DNA of 47,199 bases from positions 1-47,199 of the forward strand of contig JAITSU010000104.1 in assembly GCA_031287525.1 (NCBI GenBank), read 5' to 3'. Each line of letters opens with the position of its first letter. Within the stretch, counting starts at the first letter, position 1. The stretch is from Zoogloeaceae bacterium. Lineage in GTDB: Bacteria; Pseudomonadota; Gammaproteobacteria; Burkholderiales; Rhodocyclaceae. The translations under genes were made by a program, and so were the position numbers. A model generated the notes under the pieces. It was given only the letters and a program-made list of their open reading frames with translations. It had not been told where the DNA came from and ran no database searches. Positions 8,216 to 16,521 of this stretch are shown here, piece after piece.

Positions 8216-9214
8216 TTATTCAGTCCGGGACAATGGATTATCCCCCTGCCGCTCCGTCAACGCTTCGGCAAGCTGGAACACGCTCATGGCGTAGAAGCTG
8301 GAGCGGTTGTAGCGGGTGATGACGTAAAAGTTTTCGTAGCCCAACCAGTATTCAGTGGCGGCGCCGGGCGTGACGAGATCAACCAGGGTGACTTTTTTCG
8401 TGCCATCAACCTGCGCTTTGACGCCTGCGTCAAGCAGACTTTGCGCGGTGAGAGTGGGGCGAATGCCCGCGTCCAGCCAGTCTTGCAGATGTTTCGCGGC
8501 GATGCCGGTCAATTGGGCGGGGACGGCGATTGGCTCGTTTTCCTGCCAGCCGTGTTGGGCGAGGAAGTGGGCGACGCTGCCGATGGCGTCGTCGGCGTTC
8601 GTGAGGTCGATGACGCCGTTGCCATCAAAATCCACGGCGTAGCGGCGCAGGCTGCCGGGCATGAATTGGGGCAGCCCCAGCGCGCCCGCGAAGGAGCCGT
8701 TGTAGCTTTCCGGGTCGCGCTGGTTTTCTTGCGCCAGCAGCAGCAGTTGTTCGAGTTCCTGACGAAAGTATTCGGCGCGGCGCGGGTCGTAGAAAGCGAG
8801 TGTGGCGAGCGTGGAAAAGGTGTTGAAGGTGCCGGTGTTGCGCCCGTAAAGGGTTTCGATGCCGATGATGGCGACGATGATGGCTTCCGGCACACCATAG
8901 AGGGCGCGGGCGCGGGCGAGTGAAACGGCGTTTTTCTGCCAGAAGTCCAGCCCGTTTTTGATGCGGCTGTCTTCGATGAAACGGCTGCGATAGCGTTGCC
9001 AGGCGCGTTGCGTGGGCGAGGTCGGCGGGGCGACGAGTTGCAGCACGCGGGCATTGGGTCGCAACTTCGCCAGCCGCGTTTGCAGTCGGGCGGCGTCGAT
9101 GCCATGTCGCGCCTGCATGGTGGCGATGAACATGGCGGCTTCCGGGTGGTCGGCGATGGTTTCGGCAAGCGCGAGGGCAGGCAGGAGGCAAAGGAGAGCG
9201 AGGAAGAAGCGCAT
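8216..9214 (-). CDS. mltB: Lytic murein transglycosylase B (GH103 family)
   Basis: This enzyme cleaves the MurNAc-GlcNAc bond of peptidoglycan to give 1,6-anhydro ends in the periplasm. The ATG at 9214 begins a short signal peptide (MRFFLALLCLLPALALA); a GTG at 9238 would add eight residues, and neither has a strong ribosome site. The catalytic Glu is in GIETLYGRNTGTF, near residue 120, and the family motifs GALGLPQFMPGSLRRYAVD and DFDGNGVIDL follow. The product is 332 residues, normal for the soluble MltB/Slt35 group, and has a plain signal peptide without a lipobox cysteine. It lies between the transglutaminase gene and the DUF3108 gene in one minus-strand operon. A truncated copy of its 5' end lies at 93-224. 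Confidence 0.93.
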   Translation of the reverse strand: MRFFLALLCLLPALALAETIADHPEAAMFIATMQARHGIDAARLQTRLAKLRPNARVLQLVAPPTSPTQRAWQRYRSRFIEDSRIKNGLDFWQKNAVSLARARALYGVPEAIIVAIIGIETLYGRNTGTFNTFSTLATLAFYDPRRAEYFRQELEQLLLLAQENQRDPESYNGSFAGALGLPQFMPGSLRRYAVDFDGNGVIDLTNADDAIGSVAHFLAQHGWQENEPIAVPAQLTGIAAKHLQDWLDAGIRPTLTAQSLLDAGVKAQVDGTKKVTLVDLVTPGAATEYWLGYENFYVITRYNRSSFYAMSVFQLAEALTERQGDNPLSRTE

Positions 9215-9246
9215 GGTGGTGGTCAAGGGATTTATCACAAATTGGA

Positions 9247-9276
9247 AATGGGTTCGGGCGCGAACCGCCCCTACGA
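9247..9276. repeat. Degraded class B palindromic repeat between tgpA and mltB
   Basis: The right arm GCGAACCGCCCCTAC is intact while the left arm has decayed to GGGTTCGGG. The repeat supplies the TAG stop codon (9273-9271) of the transglutaminase gene. Confidence 0.7.
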
Positions 9277-11232
9277 GAGGTTATGCAGCAGTGTCCTGAT
9301 TTTCGCTGTCCGGTCACTGGCTCCCGGTTCATAGCGCGCCGCGCAGACGAGGCGGGCGATGGCGAGTACGGGTTCCGCCAGTTCGGGGCGTTCCGTTTGC
9401 AGGCGTTTGGCAAGGGCGAGCGGGGTTTCCCATGTTCGTGTTCTGACGCCATGTTTTTCGAGATGACGGAGCGCCTTCTGCCAGAGCTTCCACGTCGGGT
9501 CAGCGGGGGCGGGGCGGGTTCGCAGCAGCCAGAGGGTGAGCGTCAGCAGCAGGGTTGCCATAACGATGATCAGCAGGATGGTGATGCGTTGCCATGAGGT
9601 GTTGGAAAGCCCGATGCTGGATAACAGTTCGCGCTGCTGACCGGGAGTGTAGCCGAGTACCCATTGGTTCCAGCTGTTTTCGAGCGCGTCCCAGCGATAG
9701 CCCAGAACTTGCAGCCAATTGATGGTGCCTCCTCCAGCGCCTCCGGGGTCGCCGTCGACAAGATTGCCGGCGACATTCGCCTCTACCCGTGTCGGGTCAA
9801 TGGCGGCGGTGGGGTCGATGCGTATCCAGCCTTCATTGGCGATCCAGATTTCTGCCCAGGCGTGGGCGGAAGATTGGCGCACGATGAAAAAGTTATCGAC
9901 CGGATTCAGTTCGCCGCCCAGATAGCCGGTGACGACGCGCGCGGGTACGCCGGCGGCGCGCATCAGGGTGACGAAGGCGGAGGCGTAATGTTCGCAAAAA
10001 CCGCGCCGGGTGTTAAAGAGGAAGTCATCCATCGCCTGCGCGCCCAGGAGTGGCGGTTCGAGGGTGTAATAGAAGGCTTCGTTGTGAAAGTAATTCAGGG
10101 CGCGTTGCGCCAGTTGCCTGGAATCGGGGTTTTCATCGCGCCAGCTTCGCGCCAGTTCCAGGGCGCGGGGATTGTAATCGCGCGGCAGTTGCAGGCTGGA
10201 GCGTTGCAACATGGGGGGTAACTGACGCTCCGCGTCCAGCCGGTATTCGGGGTAGGAGACGAGTTTCAGGCGGGTGCGGGTGATGATCGGACGATACCGG
10301 CTGCGGAGCAGACCGTTGCGGGTCATCACCGCGTCCACGCCTTCGCTTTCGACATGGGTTGGCATTTCCAGCGGTAAGAGCCAGTGGCGCTGGTGCGCTT
10401 CCAGGGTCAGGGTGTAGTTCACTGCCTTGCCACGGGGTTCCATGTCGGGCGGCTGTACCAGAAAATCCTCGCCTTCCCAGGTGCGACCGTTGTAATGGGT
10501 GAGCACCGGCCCACGCCAGTAAAGTTGTTTGCGTGGCGGCGGCGCTCCCTCAAACTGGACGCGAAAGGCGATTTCTTCACTAGTGATGAGTCCGGCGATG
10601 TTGCCGGGCGCCATGTTATTGCTCAAGCCGGTCACGCTGTGAACCCCCTGCGGTCTGCCCCACAGAGGGCCGTCGACACGCGGGAACAGCAGGTAGAGCG
10701 CGAGCATGAGGGGGAGCGCCTGCAAGAACAGCCGGGTAGCGTGAGAGAGGATGGCGAAGACGGATTGCTGCGGGTCGGTGTGAATTTTCAGCAGGGAGGC
10801 GGCGATGATCAAGGCGCTGACGACGAGCCAGAGACCGCTGAGAATGTTCTGGCTGTACAAATAATGGGTGAGCAGCAGGAAATAACAAAGGGTGAGCAAA
10901 ACGACGCTGTCACGATGGCTTTTGAGTTCCAGAAGTTTCATGCAGATTAAGAGCGCCAGCATGGCGATGCCGGATTCGCCGCTTGGCGGCAGACCGAATT
11001 GCAGCGCGACGCCCGCGCAAGAGAGGCATACCAGCCCGACTCTGACCCAGGCCGGGGTGATGCGATAACCCGTGCGCCATTGCCAGACGACATGGATCAG
11101 CATCAAGGCGATGACCACGGAAATCCATGTGGGCAGGTGGAAGGCGTGCGGCAGGGTGGTCGCGAACACCGCCGCCCAGAGCCAGGGCAGATTGGTGTGC
11201 GCCAGATAGTCCAGAACCGGGCGTTTTTTCAT
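9271..11232 (-). CDS. TgpA-like membrane transglutaminase with DUF3488/DUF4129 architecture
   Basis: This is an inner-membrane protein with about six N-terminal membrane helices, a periplasmic transglutaminase-like domain, another helix near residue 555 and a short cytoplasmic tail. The triad is visible as Cys in RRGFCEHYASAF (about 411), His in SSAHAWAEIW (about 454) and Asp in GWIRIDPTAAID (about 472). The length is 653 residues, typical for TgpA. The ATG at 11232 overlaps the DUF58 stop codon (ATGA) and was preferred over an in-frame start at 11283 deep inside DUF58. MoxR, DUF58 and TgpA genes commonly occur as a trio; the substrate is unknown, although TgpA is essential in Pseudomonas. 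Its stop codon lies in a palindromic repeat. Confidence 0.9.
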   Translation of the reverse strand: MKKRPVLDYLAHTNLPWLWAAVFATTLPHAFHLPTWISVVIALMLIHVVWQWRTGYRITPAWVRVGLVCLSCAGVALQFGLPPSGESGIAMLALLICMKLLELKSHRDSVVLLTLCYFLLLTHYLYSQNILSGLWLVVSALIIAASLLKIHTDPQQSVFAILSHATRLFLQALPLMLALYLLFPRVDGPLWGRPQGVHSVTGLSNNMAPGNIAGLITSEEIAFRVQFEGAPPPRKQLYWRGPVLTHYNGRTWEGEDFLVQPPDMEPRGKAVNYTLTLEAHQRHWLLPLEMPTHVESEGVDAVMTRNGLLRSRYRPIITRTRLKLVSYPEYRLDAERQLPPMLQRSSLQLPRDYNPRALELARSWRDENPDSRQLAQRALNYFHNEAFYYTLEPPLLGAQAMDDFLFNTRRGFCEHYASAFVTLMRAAGVPARVVTGYLGGELNPVDNFFIVRQSSAHAWAEIWIANEGWIRIDPTAAIDPTRVEANVAGNLVDGDPGGAGGGTINWLQVLGYRWDALENSWNQWVLGYTPGQQRELLSSIGLSNTSWQRITILLIIVMATLLLTLTLWLLRTRPAPADPTWKLWQKALRHLEKHGVRTRTWETPLALAKRLQTERPELAEPVLAIARLVCAARYEPGASDRTAKIRTLLHNLS

Positions 11233-12239
11233 GCCGCGCTCCCGCGATCCGCCAACCCCGTCAACGCCAAAGCCTCCAGACACCGCCGTTGATGCCCCAT
11301 GCCATGCGCTGGCGCGAAGTTTGCGTCCGGCAAGCGCAGCCCGTAGGCGCAGCCTGCGTCTTCCGCGCTCAACACCCAGCCGGTCAGGTAGGAGAGGCGG
11401 GTTTCCACGTCATCTGCCAGCCATTCTGTCGCTGCCCAGTCCAGCCACAATTCTTCCTGCGCGCCGCCAGCGAAAAGTTTGACCAGCAGGGGGCGTTCGC
11501 CGCCGTCGCGGGCGGCGGCTTTCCAGGCGATGTGGCGCGGCGAGTCGGCGTTCTGGCGTTCGCGCAGACCGGCGAAATCTTCGTCGCCTTCCTTGCTGGG
11601 CCCCGTACCGCCCGCGCCGAAGGGCTGTCCCGGCGGCAAGGGCGAAAACAGGGCGCGCGGATAGATGAGGCAACGCGCCGCTGGCCAGGGGTAGCTCCAG
11701 GCGTAGAACAGCCCCAGCGGGTAGCGCGTTCCGACCCGCAGGCGGGGCAGGGTAAGCCAGCCACGGCGGGGCGCGGCGACATTCAGGTAGAGATGCGCTT
11801 CCGTGTCGGCGGGCAGGTGCTGGATTTGTGGCGGCGGTGATGGCAGCATCGGAACATCCTCCTGCGCCACCGACCATTCCAGCGCCGGACGCGCTTCCGG
11901 CGCATGGACGAGAAAATGAAAACTCGCCATTTCACCCGCATGAACCGGGGGCGATTCCTGCGCGCGCAGGCTCAGGTTTTGCAGGTTTTTGTGGGTATGC
12001 ACCATGCTGACCAGCGCGAGGCTGGCGAGCAGAAAGACCAGCGCATGGCCGAGCGCCAAATCGTAATTGATGGCGCCGACGAGCATGGCGACCAAGACCA
12101 CGGCATACAGCAATCCGGCGCGGGTAGGCAGGATGTAAATGCGTTTGCGCGTCAGCGTGAGCGTACCCGCCTTTGGCGCGCGCGGGTGGATCAAGCGTGC
12201 GGAGAGGCGGTTGGAAGCGCGGCGCAGGGCGGTGAACAT
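11229..12239 (-). CDS. DUF58 domain protein
   Basis: The 336-residue protein has two adjacent membrane helices near residues 40-85 (GLLYAVVLVAMLVGAINYDL, then ALVFLLASLALVSMVHT) followed by a large soluble part. It carries the DUF58 signature DFAGLRERQNADSPRHIAWK, where charged and Trp-Lys residues are conserved. Such proteins resemble vWA-linked partners of MoxR ATPases; the exact job is unknown. The gene is ten bases downstream of the MoxR gene and overlaps the transglutaminase gene by four bases, so translation is probably coupled. Confidence 0.88.
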   Translation of the reverse strand: MFTALRRASNRLSARLIHPRAPKAGTLTLTRKRIYILPTRAGLLYAVVLVAMLVGAINYDLALGHALVFLLASLALVSMVHTHKNLQNLSLRAQESPPVHAGEMASFHFLVHAPEARPALEWSVAQEDVPMLPSPPPQIQHLPADTEAHLYLNVAAPRRGWLTLPRLRVGTRYPLGLFYAWSYPWPAARCLIYPRALFSPLPPGQPFGAGGTGPSKEGDEDFAGLRERQNADSPRHIAWKAAARDGGERPLLVKLFAGGAQEELWLDWAATEWLADDVETRLSYLTGWVLSAEDAGCAYGLRLPDANFAPAHGMGHQRRCLEALALTGLADRGSAA

Positions 12240-12249
12240 CGGACAAGCA

Positions 12250-13152
12250 TCAAGGAATGGCGACGGATTGCGTCAGTTCCGCGATGTCTTCCGGGCGGGC
12301 GCTGGCGTCGCCCTGACGCGAACGCAGACGGTGACAGGCGACGCCCGGCAGCAAAAGCTGGAGGTCATCCGGCAGCACCGCCTTGCGGTCATCCAGATAC
12401 GCCCAGGCGCGGGCGACGGCGAGCAAGCCGAGACCCGCGCGCGGCGAAAGCCCGTGATAAAAGCGGGCGCTGGAACGGGAAGCCGCCAGCAACGCCTGCG
12501 TGTAATCGAGCAGGGCAGGGGACACGAACACCGATTCCACCGCCTCCTGATGGGCGAGCAAATCGGCAGGCGTGAGCACCGGCGCGAGGTTCGCCAACTG
12601 GCGTCGTTGGTCGCCGGAAGCCAGCAGGACGCGCTCCGAAGCGGCATCGGGATAACCCAGCGTCAGGCGCATCAAAAAGCGGTCGAGTTGCGATTCCGGC
12701 AGCGGGAAAGTGCCAATCTGGTGCGCCGGATTCTGGGTAGCGATGACAAAAAACGGCTGCGGCAACAGGCGGGTTTCACCGTCGCTGGTCACTTGTCGTT
12801 CTTCCATCGCTTCCAGCAACGCGCTTTGGGTTTTGGGCGTGGCGCGGTTGATTTCGTCGGCGAGCAACATCTGGGTGAAAATCGGGCCGGGCATGAAGCG
12901 AAAATTTCCGCTTTCCCGCTCATAGACCGAAAGACCGAGAATGTCGGCGGGCAACAGATCGCTCGTAAACTGGACGCGGGAAAACCGCATCCCCAGGAGC
13001 CGCGCTAAAACCTGCGCCAGCGTTGTTTTGCCCAGACCCGGCAAGTCTTCAATCAGCAAATGTCCGCGCGCGAGCAAACACGCCAGCGCCAGACGAATTT
13101 CCCGACGCTTGCCGAGCACGATTTTTCCGGCTTGTTCGATAACAGTTTTCAT
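12250..13152 (-). CDS. MoxR-family AAA+ ATPase
   Basis: A 300-residue single-domain AAA+ ATPase of the MoxR group, which remodels or activates partner proteins, often ones with vWA or DUF58 domains. Visible motifs are Walker A LPGLGKTTLAQ (residues 37-47), Walker B LLADEINRATPKTQSALLEA, sensor 1 FFVIATQNPAHQIGTFPLPE, and LDRFLMRLTLGYPD. The C-terminal lid includes GLSPRAGLGLLAVARAWAY. It is the first gene of the operon with DUF58, TgpA, MltB and DUF3108 and begins 34 bp after the PIN-domain gene, so it may be cotranscribed with it. Confidence 0.92.
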   Translation of the reverse strand: MKTVIEQAGKIVLGKRREIRLALACLLARGHLLIEDLPGLGKTTLAQVLARLLGMRFSRVQFTSDLLPADILGLSVYERESGNFRFMPGPIFTQMLLADEINRATPKTQSALLEAMEERQVTSDGETRLLPQPFFVIATQNPAHQIGTFPLPESQLDRFLMRLTLGYPDAASERVLLASGDQRRQLANLAPVLTPADLLAHQEAVESVFVSPALLDYTQALLAASRSSARFYHGLSPRAGLGLLAVARAWAYLDDRKAVLPDDLQLLLPGVACHRLRSRQGDASARPEDIAELTQSVAIP

Positions 13153-13159
13153 GGGAGTT

Positions 13160-13232
13160 CAGGGTTCAGGTGTCAGGAATCAGGAATCAAAGGCTGGGTG
13201 GAAGCGGCTTCGGTTTTGATACCTGAACCCTG
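13160..13232. repeat. Inverted repeat around the PIN-gene stop codon
   Basis: CAGGGTTCAGGT at 13160-13171 is perfectly complementary to ACCTGAACCCTG at 13221-13232. Direct copies of CAGGAAT lie between them at 13174-13187. The structure covers the PIN stop codon at 13187-13189 and may limit read-through into the MoxR gene; there is no T-tract, so a classical terminator is doubtful. Confidence 0.5.
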
Positions 13233-13657
13233 TCTTCCGATTCCCGAAACCCGGATACCTGAATGATGTCGAATGGTAACGTATGACGGCGAGAACGGGC
13301 GAGTTCCAGCACTTTTTTATCCTTGCTGATGAGTAAGCCAGCCTTGCCACGCGCGGCGAGTTCCAGAAAAGGCTGGTCGTCCGGGTCGCGGCAGAGGGGC
13401 AGACTGACCGGACTGCCGCTGCCGGGTACATGACGAATCAGGGCATGATAGGCGCGCAAAATTTCCTCCGCCCGTAGAGCGGGGATGGCGAGTTCATCGT
13501 AAGTCAGCACCCGCGCCAATTCGCCCAAGGTGTAGTCATCGCCCAGACAGACAAGCCGCCCCGCCGTCAGCGCGGCGTACAGTTCAGCCACCGAAGGGTC
13601 GTGGAAGTGCAGCAGATCAAGAACGACATTGGTGTCGAGTACGCAGGAATCGGGCAT
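13187..13657 (-). CDS. PIN-domain protein, putative toxin (PIN_3/COG1569-like)
   Basis: The protein has the N-terminal SCVLDTNVVLDLL strand-helix with the first acidic residue of the metal site, a middle TLGELARVLTYDE segment, and RDPDDQPFLELAARGKAGLLIS with the later acidic residues. This is the pattern of PIN ribonucleases of the COG1569 group, often toxins. No cognate antitoxin is adjacent: upstream is yafQ, 79 bp away, and downstream is the MoxR gene. The last 25 or so residues come from the repeat-rich DNA around 13187-13270 and look like an added tail. Start at 13657 has no clear ribosome site. The PIN fold is well supported; toxin activity is inferred. Confidence 0.75.
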   Translation of the reverse strand: MPDSCVLDTNVVLDLLHFHDPSVAELYAALTAGRLVCLGDDYTLGELARVLTYDELAIPALRAEEILRAYHALIRHVPGSGSPVSLPLCRDPDDQPFLELAARGKAGLLISKDKKVLELARSRRHTLPFDIIQVSGFRESEDRVQVSKPKPLPPSL

Positions 13658-13736
13658 CAGGTATCAGAGAAAGTAAGCCGCAGGGCAATGAACGAAGCTG
13701 CGACGATAGCAGCCTGGAGCGTCAAGCCCGAAAGGT

Positions 13737-14024
13737 TTACAGGTCAAGTTCGCTGTGCGAACCGAGGCGTACGAGCTGTAACGCAGCGTTCTGACCATCG
13801 ACTTTCTTATAAATCAATATCAGGTCAGGTTTGATGTGGCAGTCCCGAAAATCCTTCCAGTCGCCGGTCAGCGCATGGTCGCAGTGACGCGGCGCAAGCG
13901 GCTGGTCATCCAGCAATGACAACAAGACAGCGCGAAGGTCAGCATCAAGCGTGGCGCGATGCTGACCTTTCTTCACGCGCTTGTAGTCGCGTTTGAATTG
14001 GTTGGTGTAGTCAGGCGTTCGCAT
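13737..14024 (-). CDS. yafQ: YafQ-type mRNA interferase toxin (RelE superfamily)
   Basis: A 95-residue ribosome-dependent endoribonuclease toxin. Family features are the N-terminal YTNQFKRDYKRVKK, the central PLAPRHCDHALTGDWKDFRDCHIKPDLILIY, and the C-terminal LVRLGSHSEL containing the catalytic His equivalent of YafQ His87. Its start overlaps the end of the antitoxin gene by 14 bases, the usual arrangement of dinJ-yafQ operons. It is therefore expected to be translationally coupled and neutralised by DinJ. Confidence 0.9.
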   Translation of the reverse strand: MRTPDYTNQFKRDYKRVKKGQHRATLDADLRAVLLSLLDDQPLAPRHCDHALTGDWKDFRDCHIKPDLILIYKKVDGQNAALQLVRLGSHSELDL

Positions 14025-14274
14025 TAAGGTCGGCGAACAGGGTTTCGAGGTTGGCGGCTTTGGTGACTTTGCCGCGACGAGCGTCCTTCATTGCCTGAAT
14101 CGTTGTTTCGTTGGGGATCAACGGCTCGAATGGTAACGCCTTCTCGCGGGCAACACGGGTCAGCATGATGCGGAAAGCATCGGACACGGTGAGTCCTATC
14201 GCCGCCAGAACGGTTGTTGCTTCTTCCTTGATGTGCTCGTCAATGCGGGCACGGACAACGGCGCTTGCAGACAT
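14011..14274 (-). CDS. dinJ: RelB/DinJ-family antitoxin
   Basis: An 87-residue ribbon-helix-helix antitoxin. The N-terminal region SASAVVRARIDEHIKEEA followed by AAIGLTVSDAFRIMLTRV matches RelB/DinJ, and the C-terminal part would wrap the toxin. The ATG at 14274 was chosen over an in-frame start at 14415 because AGGAG sits nine bases upstream and family homology begins there. A 15-bp palindrome at 14298-14312 lies just upstream and is a likely self-repression operator. Confidence 0.9.
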   Translation of the reverse strand: MSASAVVRARIDEHIKEEATTVLAAIGLTVSDAFRIMLTRVAREKALPFEPLIPNETTIQAMKDARRGKVTKAANLETLFADLNANA

Positions 14275-14297
14275 GGTGTAATTCTCCTGAGTAATCA

Positions 14298-14312
14298 GGC
14301 TACATTGTAGCC
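14298..14312 (-). promoter_or_regulatory. Palindromic operator of dinJ-yafQ overlapping a -10 box
   Basis: GGCTACA and TGTAGCC are perfect inverted arms around one base. On the minus strand the sequence contains TACAAT, a good -10 element, so a bound DinJ-YafQ complex would block transcription. No convincing -35 box is visible. Confidence 0.6.
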
Positions 14313-14471
14313 CAAATACCAGAAGCGCCCACCCACCATCCCAATACGAGCGCCGCCGCGACGAGCCCCGTCTGGAACGCCAGACCTCACGCCCGTCATC
14401 GTTTTTCCGCTTCACCTGACATTTCTTCTCCGATGACCGATAATGCGCGGCTTGTAAATGGAGTGTCCGGT

Positions 14472-16496
14472 ATGGAAGTCTTGCAGAGCGACGTGGAAAC
14501 GCCGGAATCCCTGTTGCGTGAGTTGGTGCGGCGGATTCGTCCGAAAAATCCTGAGAATATCGCCTATGCCAGTGAGCGTATTGTGGCGCTGGCTGCGGAG
14601 TTGGCGCTGGATTCCGTCCAGGCCGGGCGGGTACGGGCGGCGCTGACGGAGTTGTTTGCGACGCGGCGCGCCGGTTCGCTGTACATGAATCTGGGCATCT
14701 TGCCTTCCACGGGGTTTTTCTCGGAAACCTGGCGGCGCATTTCGCATCGTTTGTTGCCGGAAGTGCAAAATCCCGAAGAATTTTTGGGCGACATGCTGCA
14801 AAGCCTGTTCGACCACGAAACGGATGAAATCTGGGTCGGCGGCGTTGATAACGAAATCTGGATTGGTCTTCTGAACGCCCTGCGTTTCGACGAATCCCAT
14901 TCGCCCGACAGCTTCAGCCTTGCCTCCGACGCGCCGCCGGAAGTCTTGCCGGGCGGGATTGCCACGCTGTTGCACAGCTTGTGGCGGCTCTCTTACCAGA
15001 TTACGGCGATGGGTTTTGACGCGGAACTTTTGCGCCTGGATACCAATCTGGCGCGCGCCGATTCGCCCTTTCTCGCGCAGAATCTGGAAACCCGCGCCTT
15101 CGTGGAATGTTGTCAGCAACGCTGGCACGAGGAAGCCGCCGCCACGGACGACGAGAAGCAAGTGCTGGTGCTCTTTGACCAGTGTCGGGAAACGGTTGAG
15201 CGCATCCACCGCCGTTCCGTCCATGCGGGCACCAGCCTGCAACTGACTTACAAGCTGCAATGTCTGCGCGACCACATCAACCGCGCCGAGCAACTCGCCA
15301 CCATCGCCGGTGAATTGCAACGGGAAAAGAGTCGGCAGACGGCGTATCCCGCCATCGTCGCGCTGTTCAAGAGTCTGGTGTTCGCGTCTTGCAGCAAGAA
15401 CAATTTGCGGACGTTCTGGCGACAAAATCTGGAAATTACTGCCCGACGGGTGACGGAATACGCGGGCAAGGCGGGCGAACATTACATCACCGAAACGCGC
15501 AAGGAATACTGGGGCATGGCGAAAGCGGCGATGGGCGCGGGCGCGCTGATTGCCATCATCGCCCTCATGAAACTCATTCTGCACCGCTTCAATCTCGCGC
15601 CCTTGAACGAAATGCTCGCCTACGGGCTGAATTACGGGCTGGGGTTTGCCGTGATCTATATGCTGGGGTTTACGATTGCCACCAAGCAGCCCGCCATGAC
15701 GGCTAACGCATTGGCGGCGTCCATCGGGGAAGCGCGCGGCAAGGCGCGGGATCTGGAGAATCTGATTTCGCTCATCGCCCGCACCACGCGCAGCCAACTG
15801 GTGGCCATTCTCGGCAATGTGAGCATGGCGATTCCCGTTGCCATACTGGTCAGTCTGTCGCAATTGCCCCTCACCGACCAGCACGCCATTTCCATCGCGG
15901 AAGCGGATAACCTGCTCGCCGCGCACCATCCTTTTTTGAGCGGTTCGCTGTTTTTCGCCGCCATCGCCGGCGTCTGCCTGTTTTTATCCGGGCTGGTCGC
16001 GGGCTATTTCGACAATCTCGCCACCTACAACCGCGTGCCGCAACGCATCAAACAACTCGCCTGGGCAAATCGCGCTTTTGGCGCAAAGCGGGTGGCGCGT
16101 TTCGCGGATTATGTGGAAGCCCATCTGGGCGCGATTGCCAGCAATTTTCTGTTTGGCGTCATGCTGGCGACGGCATGGGGCATGGGCATGATGTTCGGCT
16201 TGCCGCTGGATATTCGCCATGTCGCCTTTTCTTCCGCCTATCTGGGCTACGCGCTGGCGACCTACGATTTCGCCCCGCCCTGGATGACCTTTGCCTGGGC
16301 AGCCGCAGGCGTGGCGGGTATCGGGCTGGTCAATCTTTGCGTCAGCTTTTCGCTGGCTCTGGTTGTCGCCCTGCGCGCCCGCAATGTCACCTTCTCGCAG
16401 GGCAACCAACTGATGCGCGGCTTGCTGCGACGATTGTTCCGGCATCCGGGCGAATTTTTCCTGCCGCCCAAAAAGTCGGACGAACAGGTAAAATAA
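14472..16496 (+). CDS. Membrane protein of the 'site-specific recombinase' family PF10136
   Basis: The N-terminal half is soluble and helical (SLLRELVRRIRPKNPENIAY, LGDMLQSLFDHETDEIW). The C-terminal half contains several membrane helices, e.g. AMGAGALIAIIALMKLIL, LGFAVIYMLGFTIATKQPAM, FAAIAGVCLFLSGLVAGYFD and the segment after GVMLATAWGMGMMFGLPLD. The family is named after a neisserial gene proposed to act in recombination, but nothing resembles a tyrosine or serine recombinase catalytic site, so the name is doubtful. The ATG at 14472 has GGAG eight bases upstream; an alternative at 14433 adds 13 residues and lacks one. The DUF2863 gene follows 25 bp later, suggesting one transcript. Confidence 0.85.
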   Translation: MEVLQSDVETPESLLRELVRRIRPKNPENIAYASERIVALAAELALDSVQAGRVRAALTELFATRRAGSLYMNLGILPSTGFFSETWRRISHRLLPEVQNPEEFLGDMLQSLFDHETDEIWVGGVDNEIWIGLLNALRFDESHSPDSFSLASDAPPEVLPGGIATLLHSLWRLSYQITAMGFDAELLRLDTNLARADSPFLAQNLETRAFVECCQQRWHEEAAATDDEKQVLVLFDQCRETVERIHRRSVHAGTSLQLTYKLQCLRDHINRAEQLATIAGELQREKSRQTAYPAIVALFKSLVFASCSKNNLRTFWRQNLEITARRVTEYAGKAGEHYITETRKEYWGMAKAAMGAGALIAIIALMKLILHRFNLAPLNEMLAYGLNYGLGFAVIYMLGFTIATKQPAMTANALAASIGEARGKARDLENLISLIARTTRSQLVAILGNVSMAIPVAILVSLSQLPLTDQHAISIAEADNLLAAHHPFLSGSLFFAAIAGVCLFLSGLVAGYFDNLATYNRVPQRIKQLAWANRAFGAKRVARFADYVEAHLGAIASNFLFGVMLATAWGMGMMFGLPLDIRHVAFSSAYLGYALATYDFAPPWMTFAWAAAGVAGIGLVNLCVSFSLALVVALRARNVTFSQGNQLMRGLLRRLFRHPGEFFLPPKKSDEQVK

Positions 16497-16521
16497 GCGG
16501 TTTTCCTATCAAGGCAGAATC

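Noticed and set aside
7118-13152. New multi-gene defence or conflict system in the moxR operon
   Set aside because: MoxR-DUF58-TgpA is a common housekeeping-type envelope trio, and mltB and DUF3108 fit an envelope role; the usual defence markers are missing.
14412-15929. 505-codon open frame on the minus strand opposite the PF10136 gene
   Set aside because: The plus-strand gene has a coherent family match and membrane helices; the antisense frame is Gln/Arg/His-rich without motif.
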